64,000 nt of DNA, from positions 247,362 to 311,361 of the forward strand of contig CP075364.1 of NCBI GenBank assembly GCA_019454105.1. The letters run 5' to 3'. Of this stretch, positions 54,752 through 62,884 are shown piece after piece (within the stretch, counting starts at the first letter, position 1; every line of letters begins with the position of its first letter). A program made the position numbers and the translations under genes. This DNA is from Fimbriimonadaceae bacterium (GTDB lineage Bacteria; Armatimonadota; Fimbriimonadia; Fimbriimonadales; Fimbriimonadaceae). The notes under the pieces were generated by a model, which had not been told where the DNA came from, ran no database searches, and saw only the letters and a list, made by a program, of their open reading frames with translations.

Positions 54752-55795
54752 TCACTTGACACGCAGTGTGCCGAGGCGAAACGATCCGACGACTGGAATC
54801 GGCCCTGATCTATCTTGGCAAGTTGCAAAACTGTAGTTCACAGTGACAGATGTGACCTGAGCGCGATCCCACAGTCTTGCCAAATCGACTTCCGAGGTCA
54901 CGCCGAGTCGCGCTGCGCTGCTCTTGAAAGTCTCCCTAACGTGACTGCGGAACTCTGGTGACATTGTTGTGATGTCTGGCGCGACAGGTGTAGCCCCGAT
55001 GAAGAGTTGGTCTGCTTGAGAGACCAAGGCGTCTATCTCTTGTTGCTTAGCTCGCACCCAGTTTCCCAATTCGTGAAGGGCTTTCTCGAACAGCTCGAAC
55101 CGCCGGACTTGAGCCGGCATCGGTTCTGACAATATCTTGAAGGTCAGCCCAGGTGTCAACCATTTGGCGATCTCGTACTCACGGGCCTCTCGGGCGATGC
55201 GGTCCGCCAAGACCGCGCCTTCGCGGGGCGGCTGCATCCAACGCTGGCCCGGTTCAAGAACAGGAGAGGCAATCAAGTGATCTGCGACGGCCTGCGCATT
55301 GTCCGTCAAGTTCAATGGTGGCAACTCGAAGGTCTTCCCATCTACATCAAGAGTGTAGGTTGCAGTCCGAAAAAGGGCGAAGTTTCCTTCCGCTGGGAAC
55401 GGGCGCTTTCCGATGTCGACTAGCACTTCGTCCAAAAGGCGCCGCGCTGAGGCGTTTAATGATTGAGAAGATCCTAAGCCTCCTGGGAACTTCGCTAGCA
55501 CAAGCTCTAGAAGAAGTTCGGCTTCTTTCTTTCGACTGTCGAATTGCCCTAAGTCAGAGGGCGCGAGAACCAAGAGTTGATCCGTCCTTGATATGACCGT
55601 GTAGCCTCGACTAGTGAAAACCGTCTCAGGGGTTTCTTTCGTAACAACGCTGAGCGGCTTAAGCTTCTCGAGCGTACCTTCCGCGACCAAGACCGCCTCA
55701 AAGCGGCCAGTATTCTCAACGGATGCTCCTGGGAGCGCTCCTGAAAGAGTGAAGAGCAGAAGCTCAAGGCAGGACGGTGTCTTCGTACCAAACAA
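54752..55795 (-). CDS. Exported protein, unknown, TTG start
   Basis: 347-aa protein if begun at TTG 55795. This start gives a hydrophobic signal-like N-terminus (LELLLFTLSGALPGASV) and has GGGAGGG at good spacing; the frame is open 34 codons further. No known domain. The body alternates helices and strands (EAVLVAEGTLEKLKPLSVV, RREL-like helices). It overlaps the upstream gene by 32 nt, so it is translated from the same message. Confidence 0.6.
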   Translation of the reverse strand: MFGTKTPSCLELLLFTLSGALPGASVENTGRFEAVLVAEGTLEKLKPLSVVTKETPETVFTSRGYTVISRTDQLLVLAPSDLGQFDSRKKEAELLLELVLAKFPGGLGSSQSLNASARRLLDEVLVDIGKRPFPAEGNFALFRTATYTLDVDGKTFELPPLNLTDNAQAVADHLIASPVLEPGQRWMQPPREGAVLADRIAREAREYEIAKWLTPGLTFKILSEPMPAQVRRFELFEKALHELGNWVRAKQQEIDALVSQADQLFIGATPVAPDITTMSPEFRSHVRETFKSSAARLGVTSEVDLARLWDRAQVTSVTVNYSFATCQDRSGPIPVVGSFRLGTLRVK

Positions 55796-56192
55796 AGTAC
55801 GGGCCCTCCCAGCACCGGTTCCTTTTCGCCACGGAAAGATTCGGTGGCTCGCCACCAGACCACTGCTCTTCGCCTCTGTTTCGAGAGAAGGTGACATTGT
55901 ACGTCCGCTTCCTCATCGAGCCGAGTTGCACGGGATACTGGAAGTAGTTGACCGTGTCGTATGTGTTCGTCAACGGCTTGAACGGACTGGTCCACGGTGG
56001 CGATTCGTCCTCAGCTCCCCAAATCCTCTTGGTCAGGGCATAGCTGAACGTGACCGAAATCGTCATGGGCTCGGACGTGAAGTTCGAGTTCTCGTAAACC
56101 CATTCCGTCACTTGCGTGGTGGTCGGGCCGATCCTGTAGTCAAGTTGCCAGTCAATGGCCTGAAGAAGAGTCAGGAGCAGCTCTCCCATCAT
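55764..56192 (-). CDS. Protein of unknown function preceding the exported protein
   Basis: 142-aa protein starting MMGELLLTLLQAIDWQLDYRIG with TQVTEWVYENSNFTSEPMTISVTFSYALTKR, probably a beta-strand domain; no signal peptide or known motif. ATG 56192 is at the +1 position of the promoter upstream, so it is probably leaderless. The end overlaps the next gene by 32 nt. Confidence 0.55.
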   Translation of the reverse strand: MMGELLLTLLQAIDWQLDYRIGPTTTQVTEWVYENSNFTSEPMTISVTFSYALTKRIWGAEDESPPWTSPFKPLTNTYDTVNYFQYPVQLGSMRKRTYNVTFSRNRGEEQWSGGEPPNLSVAKRNRCWEGPYFVWYEDTVLP

Positions 56193-56199
56193 GGTTTGG

Positions 56200-56228
56200 A
56201 CGCTACCCCCCCCCGACTGCTTTGTCAA
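56200..56228 (-). promoter_or_regulatory. Promoter with a 9-G tract inside its spacer
   Basis: Minus strand TTGACA (56228-56223), 17 bp spacer of AAGCAGTC plus nine G (56214-56206), then TAGCGT (56205-56200), 7 nt before the ATG at 56192. Spacer length is ideal at nine G; slipped-strand change in G number would change it, so it may be a phase-variable switch. Confidence 0.5.
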
Positions 56229-56328
56229 GGGTCAGGGACTTGATGGGTCGTTTCTTCTTCCCAGGCGATTTCTGCCTCTGGTAGACTCGCAACCAGACCC
56301 CATGGAAGGGCGTCTGGACAGGCAGAGG

Positions 56329-58515
56329 ATGGCGACAGTCACGCGCGCGCCGCGGGGGTCGGGGCGACAGTCCCCGGAGCCGCCCGCGAAGACCCACCAC
56401 ACCGCCGACGCGGCAGGTATCGGCTTGATCGCTGTCGCCCTTCTTTTGGCCGTGGCCTTGGCCGTGGGCAACGCGGGCCTGATCGGCAACGGCCTCGCCT
56501 TTTTCTTCACGACGTTCGTCGGGCGCGGAGCCTGGGTCGTGCCGCTCGTGCTCGGGTTCGCAGGGGCGATGCTCCTCGCCGGGCGCACCAGCCTCGCCGT
56601 CGGCCGGGTCGCCCTGGGCTCCACTTTGGCCTTCCTTGGGATTGTCGGGTTCCTCGCGGAGGCCCGTCTCGGCGACTTCTTCGACCCTGAAGTCGTCTCT
56701 CGGAGCGGAGGCTATGTCGGGGCCGTCGTCGGTTGGGCCCTTGACGCGCTCCTCGGAGGAGGCAAGGCGATCGGACTGACCGCACTGATCCTCGTCGGGG
56801 CCGTCCTGTGTCTCGACACCCCCGTTCGGCATTGGCTGAAGAGCCTGCACCGACAGAAAGACCCGCAAGAACCGCTCACGGTCCGGGCGAAGCGCGCCCA
56901 GCGGGCTGTGGTCGAAGTCTCCGACGTCGCCGAGCGCGACGAAAAGCGGAAGGCCCTCATCGCCCAGATGGAAGAGGAGCCGGAACCGACCAAGCCAGCC
57001 CCGAGGATCAAGACAGCGGAGATCGTCCTCTCGACCCAGACCTCGAGCCAAGGCTACGAGCTACCGCCACTTGACCTGCTTCAGGAACCTGCGGGCAAGC
57101 ACAAACGCAGCCAACAAGAACTTCAGAAGAACATCGAGACCCTCGAGACCACTCTCGACCAGTTCGGGATCGAGGCGAACGTGGTCGAGGTCGCCCACGG
57201 CCCCACGATCACGCGCTACGAACTCCAGCTGGGCCCAGGTATCCGCGTCGGGCGCATCACGGCCCTGGGCGACAACATCGCCATGAACCTCGCCGCAAGC
57301 CACGTCCGGGTCGAAGCCCCGATCCCGGGCAAAAACGCGATCGGGGTCGAGGTGCCGAACGCGAACCGGGCGATGGTCACCCTCCGCGAGATGTGCGAGA
57401 GCCTCGAGTTCCACTCCTCGGACCTCAAACTCGGGGTTGCCCTCGGCAAGGATGTGAGCGGCTCGCCCAAGTATGCCGACCTCACCCGGATGCCCCATGT
57501 GTTGGTCGCCGGGGCCACCAATAGCGGCAAGTCCATCTGCCTCGCCACGATGATCATGTCCCTGATCATGCGGCACACGCCCAAGGATGTGCGGCTCGTC
57601 ATGATCGACCCTAAGCGGGTCGAGCTGACGCTGTTCGAGGGGCTCCCGCACCTCATGTGCCCGGTGGTGAAGGACGTCAAGGAGGCGGCGGGCGTGCTCC
57701 GGGCCGTGGTCCGGGAGATGGAACGGCGCTACGACCGGTTCAGCGACGCCCAGGTCCGCAACATCGACGGTTGGAACGCCAAAGCGGAGCCAGGCGAGAA
57801 GATGAGCTACATCGTCGTCATTATCGACGAGATGGCGGACATGATGGTCCAGGTCGGGCCCGAGGTCGAGACCTGCATCGTCCGGCTGGCCCAGCTCGCC
57901 CGCGCCACCGGCATCCACCTCGTCCTCGCGACCCAGCGCCCGAGCGTCGACGTCATCACCGGCACTATCAAGAACAACATCCCTTCAAGGATCGCGTTTG
58001 CGGTCTCCTCCCACATCGACTCGAGAACAATCCTCGACCAAGCCGGGGCCGACAAGCTCATCGGCAAGGGCGACATGCTTTACATGCCGATCGACCAGAC
58101 GAAGCCCACCCGTATCCAGGGTTGCTACGTGAGCGAGAGGGAGATTGAACAGGTCTGTGACTTCTGGCGCCGCCAAGAGAAGCCGCACTACGTGCTCAAT
58201 CCGGTGCAGATCGCGATCGAGGAGCGCGAGACGGAGATGCGCGAAGAGGAGGAGGCCGACCCGCTCTGGGAGGACGCGGTGCGGTTCGTGGTGAGCCGAG
58301 GCGAGGCCTCGACCTCGATGCTCCAGCGCAAGTTCTCGATCGGGTTCCAAAGAGCATCAAGGCTGCTCGACCTGATGGAGTCGCGAGCGGTCGTCGGCCC
58401 GCGCGACGGTCCCCGACCGCGCGAGATCCTCATCGACCCGATGCAGATGGAAGTCATGTTCGGTCGGCGTGAGTTTCTCACGCCGATGCCCGACGACGCG
58501 TTCCTGGAAGACTGA
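56329..58515 (+). CDS. ftsK: DNA translocase FtsK/SpoIIIE
   Basis: 728-aa FtsK-type translocase that moves chromosome ends through the septum. N-terminal membrane part with four TM segments (GLIAVALLLAVALAVGNAG, VPLVLGFAGAMLLAG and others), a linker, then the motor: Walker A AGATNSGKS, Walker B VVIIDEMADMMV, and the C-terminal winged-helix gamma domain (LLDLMESRAVVGPRDGPRPREIL). The start at 56329 follows AGGCAGAGG; an earlier ATG at 56302 is also possible. The linker is short compared with E. coli FtsK. Confidence 0.95.
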   Translation: MATVTRAPRGSGRQSPEPPAKTHHTADAAGIGLIAVALLLAVALAVGNAGLIGNGLAFFFTTFVGRGAWVVPLVLGFAGAMLLAGRTSLAVGRVALGSTLAFLGIVGFLAEARLGDFFDPEVVSRSGGYVGAVVGWALDALLGGGKAIGLTALILVGAVLCLDTPVRHWLKSLHRQKDPQEPLTVRAKRAQRAVVEVSDVAERDEKRKALIAQMEEEPEPTKPAPRIKTAEIVLSTQTSSQGYELPPLDLLQEPAGKHKRSQQELQKNIETLETTLDQFGIEANVVEVAHGPTITRYELQLGPGIRVGRITALGDNIAMNLAASHVRVEAPIPGKNAIGVEVPNANRAMVTLREMCESLEFHSSDLKLGVALGKDVSGSPKYADLTRMPHVLVAGATNSGKSICLATMIMSLIMRHTPKDVRLVMIDPKRVELTLFEGLPHLMCPVVKDVKEAAGVLRAVVREMERRYDRFSDAQVRNIDGWNAKAEPGEKMSYIVVIIDEMADMMVQVGPEVETCIVRLAQLARATGIHLVLATQRPSVDVITGTIKNNIPSRIAFAVSSHIDSRTILDQAGADKLIGKGDMLYMPIDQTKPTRIQGCYVSEREIEQVCDFWRRQEKPHYVLNPVQIAIEERETEMREEEEADPLWEDAVRFVVSRGEASTSMLQRKFSIGFQRASRLLDLMESRAVVGPRDGPRPREILIDPMQMEVMFGRREFLTPMPDDAFLED

Positions 58516-58584
58516 CGCCCTCCAAAGCGGCCAGTTTCAAGTCAGAAGCAGGCTGAACCTGGCAAGGTCCATAATGGCGTGACG

Positions 58585-59124
58585 ATGTATCGATGGATCC
58601 GAACGCTCCACAAGATCACAGGGGTCGCCGGATCGCTGTTCCTCATCTTGATCGCCGTGACCGGGTTCTTCTTAGCGCTCAAGAGGATCGTTCCTGGAAT
58701 CCGGCCGCCGACGCTCAAGGGGTCGGTCAAAACGATCGAGCAAGCCGTCCATCCAACGGCAGCCGTCGAAGCTGCGGTCAGCGCCGGGCTCTCTGGGCTC
58801 TCCAACGTGTCTGACATCGACCGGTTCGAGATCCACATGGACAAGGGCGTCTACAAGATCATCTCAAAGACAAACTTCCATGAGGTTCAAGTCGATATGG
58901 GAACTGGTCAAATTCTCGGCTTCGGGACGAGGAACGACCAACTGATCGAGAACATCCACGACTTGAGCTTTATCGAGCCGAGGCTTCGTGAAACTTTATT
59001 GCCTGTGGTGGCGTTGGCCCTGTTCGCGCTCGGAGCGAGCGGGCTCTCGATCTATTTCGTCCCGATCCTGCGGCGCCGCAAGCACCGGCGTTCCATGATG
59101 AGAGACGGCGGGGCTGCCACTTGA
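58585..59124 (+). CDS. PepSY-associated TM domain protein
   Basis: 179-aa protein with two membrane helices at the ends (GVAGSLFLILIAVTGFFLALK and TLLPVVALALFALGASGLSIYF) and a small extracytoplasmic PepSY-like part between. MYRWIRTLHKITGVAGS is the typical start of PepSY_TM proteins of about this size, which often sit near iron-uptake or heme functions. ATG 58585 is preferred to the adjacent GTG 58579. A -10-like CATAAT lies 9 nt upstream. Confidence 0.82.
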   Translation: MYRWIRTLHKITGVAGSLFLILIAVTGFFLALKRIVPGIRPPTLKGSVKTIEQAVHPTAAVEAAVSAGLSGLSNVSDIDRFEIHMDKGVYKIISKTNFHEVQVDMGTGQILGFGTRNDQLIENIHDLSFIEPRLRETLLPVVALALFALGASGLSIYFVPILRRRKHRRSMMRDGGAAT

Positions 59125-59172
59125 ACCGTTAGCGTGTCGAACCATTTCACGGTCGTTTGACGCGTCCTGACC

Positions 59173-59218
59173 CATTGTGTTCTCGAAGGCGAATGAAGCC
59201 ATCACGGAGAACACAATG
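59173..59218 (+). promoter_or_regulatory. Perfect 12-bp inverted repeat over the start of the next gene
   Basis: CATTGTGTTCTC (59173-59184) and GAGAACACAATG (59207-59218) are exact complements 22 nt apart. The 3' arm contains most of the GGAG ribosome site and the ATG at 59216. As RNA it would hide the start; as DNA it is operator-like. Confidence 0.6.
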
Positions 59219-60295
59219 AAAAAATCCTTGACTCTGACTCTCGCGGCCCTCGCCTTGTTGGCCGCCTCGACGATCCCGGCCCAATCCGGCCCCAACCTCA
59301 CTCTCAGCCAGTACGACGCCAACCTAGACGACGGCTTCTGGCCCAACACGCCCATGGGCAACGCTTTGGTCACGTTCCAAGGCTTTCACCAGCCCATGTA
59401 CTTCAACCTGAGTGTCAACGGTCGCTGGGAGGTGCGCAACATGCCCCTCTTGAGCGTCGAGGGGCCGGGCGCGCCTCAAGCCGCCAACTTCTCGTTCCAT
59501 CTGGGCAACCAACTTGGACAAAACGTGACGCAGGTCCAGGCAGCTTGGTTGATCACGCCAAATATGCAGGCCCAACCGCCGAACCAGTTTCAGCAGTGGC
59601 CGGTGCAAGACCTGATGATGGATCTGCGCAACGGTCTGCAAGGAGCTGGCCCAGTCCGGCTCATGGGCCCGCAAGCGCAACAGAACAACGCCCCGATCGC
59701 CGAAGGCGCTTCCAAGCACGGCTTCCCCAACCAGGAACAGGAGCGCAACGCCTGCACGAACACGGCAGTCAGCAACAGCCTTCTTTGGCTCAAACAGCGA
59801 CACGGCCTGACATTTCCAGACTCGGCCGTCTCGCCGGGGACAGTAGGAGGATTTTTGGGCACGGACGGAAACGGCACGCCCGTCGAATGGACAGGCGGGA
59901 AAGAAGCTCTGTGCGCCGAGTTGGTCCGGCTTTATGGTGCTGAGAACCGGATCACCACCACCGTCTTTGGGCCCCAGTTGGCGGGCTACCTGATGGGGTT
60001 CGTCGCAACCACCGATATCGAAGTCGACATGCTCTTCCCAGCGGGCGGAGGTCACACCGCTGCCGTCGTGAACATCACTCGCTCCAGCGACGGTGGCTAT
60101 TGGATCACGATCAAGCACGACCTGAGGCAGGGCCATCCGGGCGGAACCGCGGGTACGCACACTTTTAAGATCGATGCCAACGGGATCGTGACGGTCGGTT
60201 GCGACGGCATTCCTGTCGGAACAAGGATCCTGAAGTTTGTTCGCGAAATGGTGAGTGGCCCGAAATCAGCAACCAAGGGGGTCATGATCGACTAA
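59216..60295 (+). CDS. Secreted papain-like (Cys/His/Asp) protein
   Basis: 359-aa exported protein (signal MKKSLTLTLAALALLAASTIPAQS). The triad-like set is C180 (QERNACTNTAVSNSLLWL), H280 (AGGGHTAAVVNI) and D302 (IKHDLRQGHPG), arranged as in papain-like/C39 folds; Gln residues before Cys could be the oxyanion hole. The ATG is inside a 12-bp inverted repeat, with GGAG spaced 6 nt from it. Function and substrate are unknown; it may be a different enzyme with the same fold. Confidence 0.7.
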   Translation: MKKSLTLTLAALALLAASTIPAQSGPNLTLSQYDANLDDGFWPNTPMGNALVTFQGFHQPMYFNLSVNGRWEVRNMPLLSVEGPGAPQAANFSFHLGNQLGQNVTQVQAAWLITPNMQAQPPNQFQQWPVQDLMMDLRNGLQGAGPVRLMGPQAQQNNAPIAEGASKHGFPNQEQERNACTNTAVSNSLLWLKQRHGLTFPDSAVSPGTVGGFLGTDGNGTPVEWTGGKEALCAELVRLYGAENRITTTVFGPQLAGYLMGFVATTDIEVDMLFPAGGGHTAAVVNITRSSDGGYWITIKHDLRQGHPGGTAGTHTFKIDANGIVTVGCDGIPVGTRILKFVREMVSGPKSATKGVMID

Positions 60296-60324
60296 GTCGG
60301 GACAATCAGGCGACGATCTGAGAC

Positions 60325-60360
60325 GGATCCAGGCCACCGAGCGGGTGGCCTGGATCCTTT
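60325..60360. terminator. Strong hairpin terminator, shared by convergent genes
   Basis: 14-bp perfect stem GGATCCAGGCCACC / GGTGGCCTGGATCC, loop GAGCG, then TTT. Lies between the papain-like gene and the flagellin gene. Confidence 0.8.
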
Positions 60361-60383
60361 ATCGCGATGGCGTCGTTCCTTGA

Positions 60384-61838
60384 CTACTGTCGCAGCAGCT
60401 GTAAGACGGCTTGGGGCGCCTGGCTCGCTTGGGCGAGCACCGAGATGCCGCTTTGGCGAAGGATCTGGACCTTCGTGAGATCCGTCATTTCTGCGGCCAT
60501 GTCGGCGTCACGAATCTGGCTTTCAGAGGCGGTCAAGTTTTCGCGGGAGATGTCGAGCGACCGCACCGTCGATTCAAGGAAGTTCTTTTGGAACGACCCA
60601 AGGTTGCCTCGTGTCAGAGCCAGCTCCTGGATCGCCGCGTCGATGATCTTCATCGCATCGAGGGCTCCCGCTTGGGAGGTGACGTCGATGGTGGACAGGT
60701 TCTGGCCCGTGACCGCGCTCTTGCCCAATTCCGCCGCAAAGAGGCTCGGGAGCGAGAACAACACCGTCTGGTCACTGTTAGCACCGATTTGGAACCGCAT
60801 CGAGCCGACCGTCACTTGGCCGATCGTCGATGGCCCGGCCGTGCTGTTGCCAAGCGGGGTGATGACAAGGCGGTTGCCGGAAGGCGAGGTGAGGGTCAAG
60901 CCATCGACTCCCGGGCCCATCCCACCCGTGAAGGTCTCCGTCACAGTGCCCGAAGGTTCAATGGGGATATCGACCGCATAAACGGCGTCGGCTCCAACCG
61001 CAGGGGTCGACGGGTTTCCGCCGTTCAGGATGTTCGAGGTCTCAAAGTAGTTGATGGGGAACTGGGAACCGTACTTGTTGCTCGTCAGTCGGACGAAGTA
61101 GGGCCCGCTGCCCGCCAGGTTTGCGGTCACTCCTGTGACGGCCGAATCTTGGTTGATCCGGTCGACCAACTGAGACACGGTCATTCCCGGCTGGACGGTG
61201 AACGTGTTGCCGTTGATGACGAAGGTGCCTTGGTTGACGACCGTGGTCGGCGCGGCGAAGCTGGTGGAGAGGTTGCCGGTCGTGGTCTGTGTCGCCTGTG
61301 TGGTGCGTGTGATGGAGACAGCCCCGGTCCGCACAGTCTCGCCGCCTGCCTGGCTACCGATATAGAGGCTTGATGCCAAGGTCGTCGCGGTCACGCTGCT
61401 GACGACGCCGGCCGCGCCGTTGAGAAGCTTCTTGGTGCCCCAACTGGTCTGCTCGGCGATACGGTTGATCGATTGGATCGTGGAACGGATCTGGGACTGG
61501 TTCGCCTCGAGTTGGGCCGCGTCGATCGTGGCCGTGTTGGCCGAGTGAACGGCCAGGGCCCGGATGTTCATCAGAAGCGAACTGACCTCGGCCATCGCGC
61601 CTTCGGCGGTCTTCGAGAGGTTCACGGCGTCTTGGGTGTTCCGGGTCGCCTGCTCGATTCCTTTGATCTGGCTCCTCAGGCTCTCGCTGATGATGAGCCC
61701 GGCCGGGTCGTCGCCCGCAGAGTTGATCCTCAGCCCCGTGCTGAGCCGTGTGACGACGTTCTCCATCATCCCCTCAGTTCTTGAAAGGTGGCGCATGGCG
61801 GTCAAAGCCGCAACATTGGTATTGATCTTTAGGCTCAC
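60384..61838 (-). CDS. Flagellin
   Basis: 484-aa flagellin that forms the flagellar filament after type III export. The D0/D1 termini are standard: N-terminal SLKINTNVAALTAMRHLSRTE and RLSTGLRINSAGDDPAGLIIS; C-terminal SQIRDADMAAEMTDLTKVQILRQSGISVLAQA. The middle (about residues 150-400) is a variable Thr/Ser/Gly-rich D2/D3 domain, larger than in Salmonella-type short forms. GTG start 61838 with GAGG upstream. No other flagellar gene is in the window, as is common for isolated fliC genes. Confidence 0.95.
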   Translation of the reverse strand: MSLKINTNVAALTAMRHLSRTEGMMENVVTRLSTGLRINSAGDDPAGLIISESLRSQIKGIEQATRNTQDAVNLSKTAEGAMAEVSSLLMNIRALAVHSANTATIDAAQLEANQSQIRSTIQSINRIAEQTSWGTKKLLNGAAGVVSSVTATTLASSLYIGSQAGGETVRTGAVSITRTTQATQTTTGNLSTSFAAPTTVVNQGTFVINGNTFTVQPGMTVSQLVDRINQDSAVTGVTANLAGSGPYFVRLTSNKYGSQFPINYFETSNILNGGNPSTPAVGADAVYAVDIPIEPSGTVTETFTGGMGPGVDGLTLTSPSGNRLVITPLGNSTAGPSTIGQVTVGSMRFQIGANSDQTVLFSLPSLFAAELGKSAVTGQNLSTIDVTSQAGALDAMKIIDAAIQELALTRGNLGSFQKNFLESTVRSLDISRENLTASESQIRDADMAAEMTDLTKVQILRQSGISVLAQASQAPQAVLQLLRQ

Positions 61839-61862
61839 GTCGTTTTGCCTCGCTCGGTTGGC

Positions 61863-61889
61863 TGTTCGGCGGGCGGTGCTCCTTTTTTC
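61863..61889 (-). promoter_or_regulatory. Possible sigma-28 promoter for flagellin
   Basis: Minus strand GAAA-N15-GCCGAACA (61889-61863), compared with the FliA consensus TAAA-N15-GCCGATAA. Spacing is exact; -10 has 6 of 8 matches. It lies 25 nt before the GTG start. Confidence 0.5.
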
Positions 61890-61987
61890 GCCGATCTAGC
61901 CGAATTGCCAGGGAAATTCTCGGCAGAATGTGGAACAAACCCAAGTTAGGTTCTGCGTCCCACCCTCGGGGTAGCCTCGAAAGGCCC

Positions 61988-62884
61988 ATGAGCCGAGCCG
62001 GTCACCAGGACATCAGGATAGGAACGCTTGCCAAACTGGAAGGCGCGCCGAACTATTTACGTCAGATATTGCCCTATGGATTTGAGTCTTTTCAGCTGAC
62101 GCTTTGGCGGACGGTCGGCGGGATCGACCTCGAAGAAACGGCCAAAGAGACGCTCGATGTCCTCGGAAAGCTGGCTGAGGTCAGTTCGCTGGGTATCTAC
62201 GGGAACCCGCTTCAGGACACCGAGACGGCCGAAGACTGGGAGAAAGTCATCAAGGCGGCCCGATCCTTTGGAGCGACCACGGTATGCGGGTTCGCCGGTG
62301 CCTTGGAAGACCGACCTGTCGACGAGTCGATCCCTCGATTCAAGGAAGTTTTTGGACGCTTGGCCAAGATCGCCGCGGACGAGGGGGTCAAGATCGGCTT
62401 TGAGAATTGCGACATGGGAGGGTCGTGGGAGAGGCCCCGCTGGAACATCGCCCACGCGCCTCGGGCCTGGGAATTGATGTTCGACGCGGTCCCGGGCGAA
62501 ACCCTTGGACTCGAATGGGAGCCCTGCCATCAGATGGTGAGCTTCATCGACCCGATCGCCCAGCTTCGGAAGTGGGCCCCAAAGATCGTCCATATCCATG
62601 GAAAGGATGCGACGATCGAATGGGACCGGGTGAGAGAGATCGGGACTCGGTCAGGCCATTATGTGGTGCGCCATCGGACGCCGGGCTTTGGGGACTCGAA
62701 CTGGACCGACGTCATCAGCATCTTGCGCGAACACGGGTGGCGAGGCTCGATCGATATCGAAGGCTGGCACGACCATGTCTATTCGGGCGACCTTGAGATG
62801 ACGGGCCAAGTCGCCGGGTTGGAGTACCTCAAGCGCTGCCGAGGTGGCGCCTACATCCCCAACCCGAGCGAGTCGAGCGGTTAG
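61988..62884 (+). CDS. Sugar phosphate isomerase/epimerase family TIM-barrel protein
   Basis: 298-aa protein of the AP-endonuclease-2/xylose-isomerase-like superfamily, which isomerises sugars or acts on inositol compounds. Metal-site motifs at barrel strand ends: GFENCD (Glu), LGLEWEPCHQ (Glu and His), IVHIHGKDA (His, Asp) and SIDIEGWHD (Glu). The N-terminus (RIGTLAKLEGAPNYLRQIL) is the first strand. The ATG at 61988 is chosen from this; 20 upstream codons are probably not used. Substrate is not predictable; related enzymes sit with Gfo/Idh dehydrogenases. Confidence 0.85.
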   Translation: MSRAGHQDIRIGTLAKLEGAPNYLRQILPYGFESFQLTLWRTVGGIDLEETAKETLDVLGKLAEVSSLGIYGNPLQDTETAEDWEKVIKAARSFGATTVCGFAGALEDRPVDESIPRFKEVFGRLAKIAADEGVKIGFENCDMGGSWERPRWNIAHAPRAWELMFDAVPGETLGLEWEPCHQMVSFIDPIAQLRKWAPKIVHIHGKDATIEWDRVREIGTRSGHYVVRHRTPGFGDSNWTDVISILREHGWRGSIDIEGWHDHVYSGDLEMTGQVAGLEYLKRCRGGAYIPNPSESSG

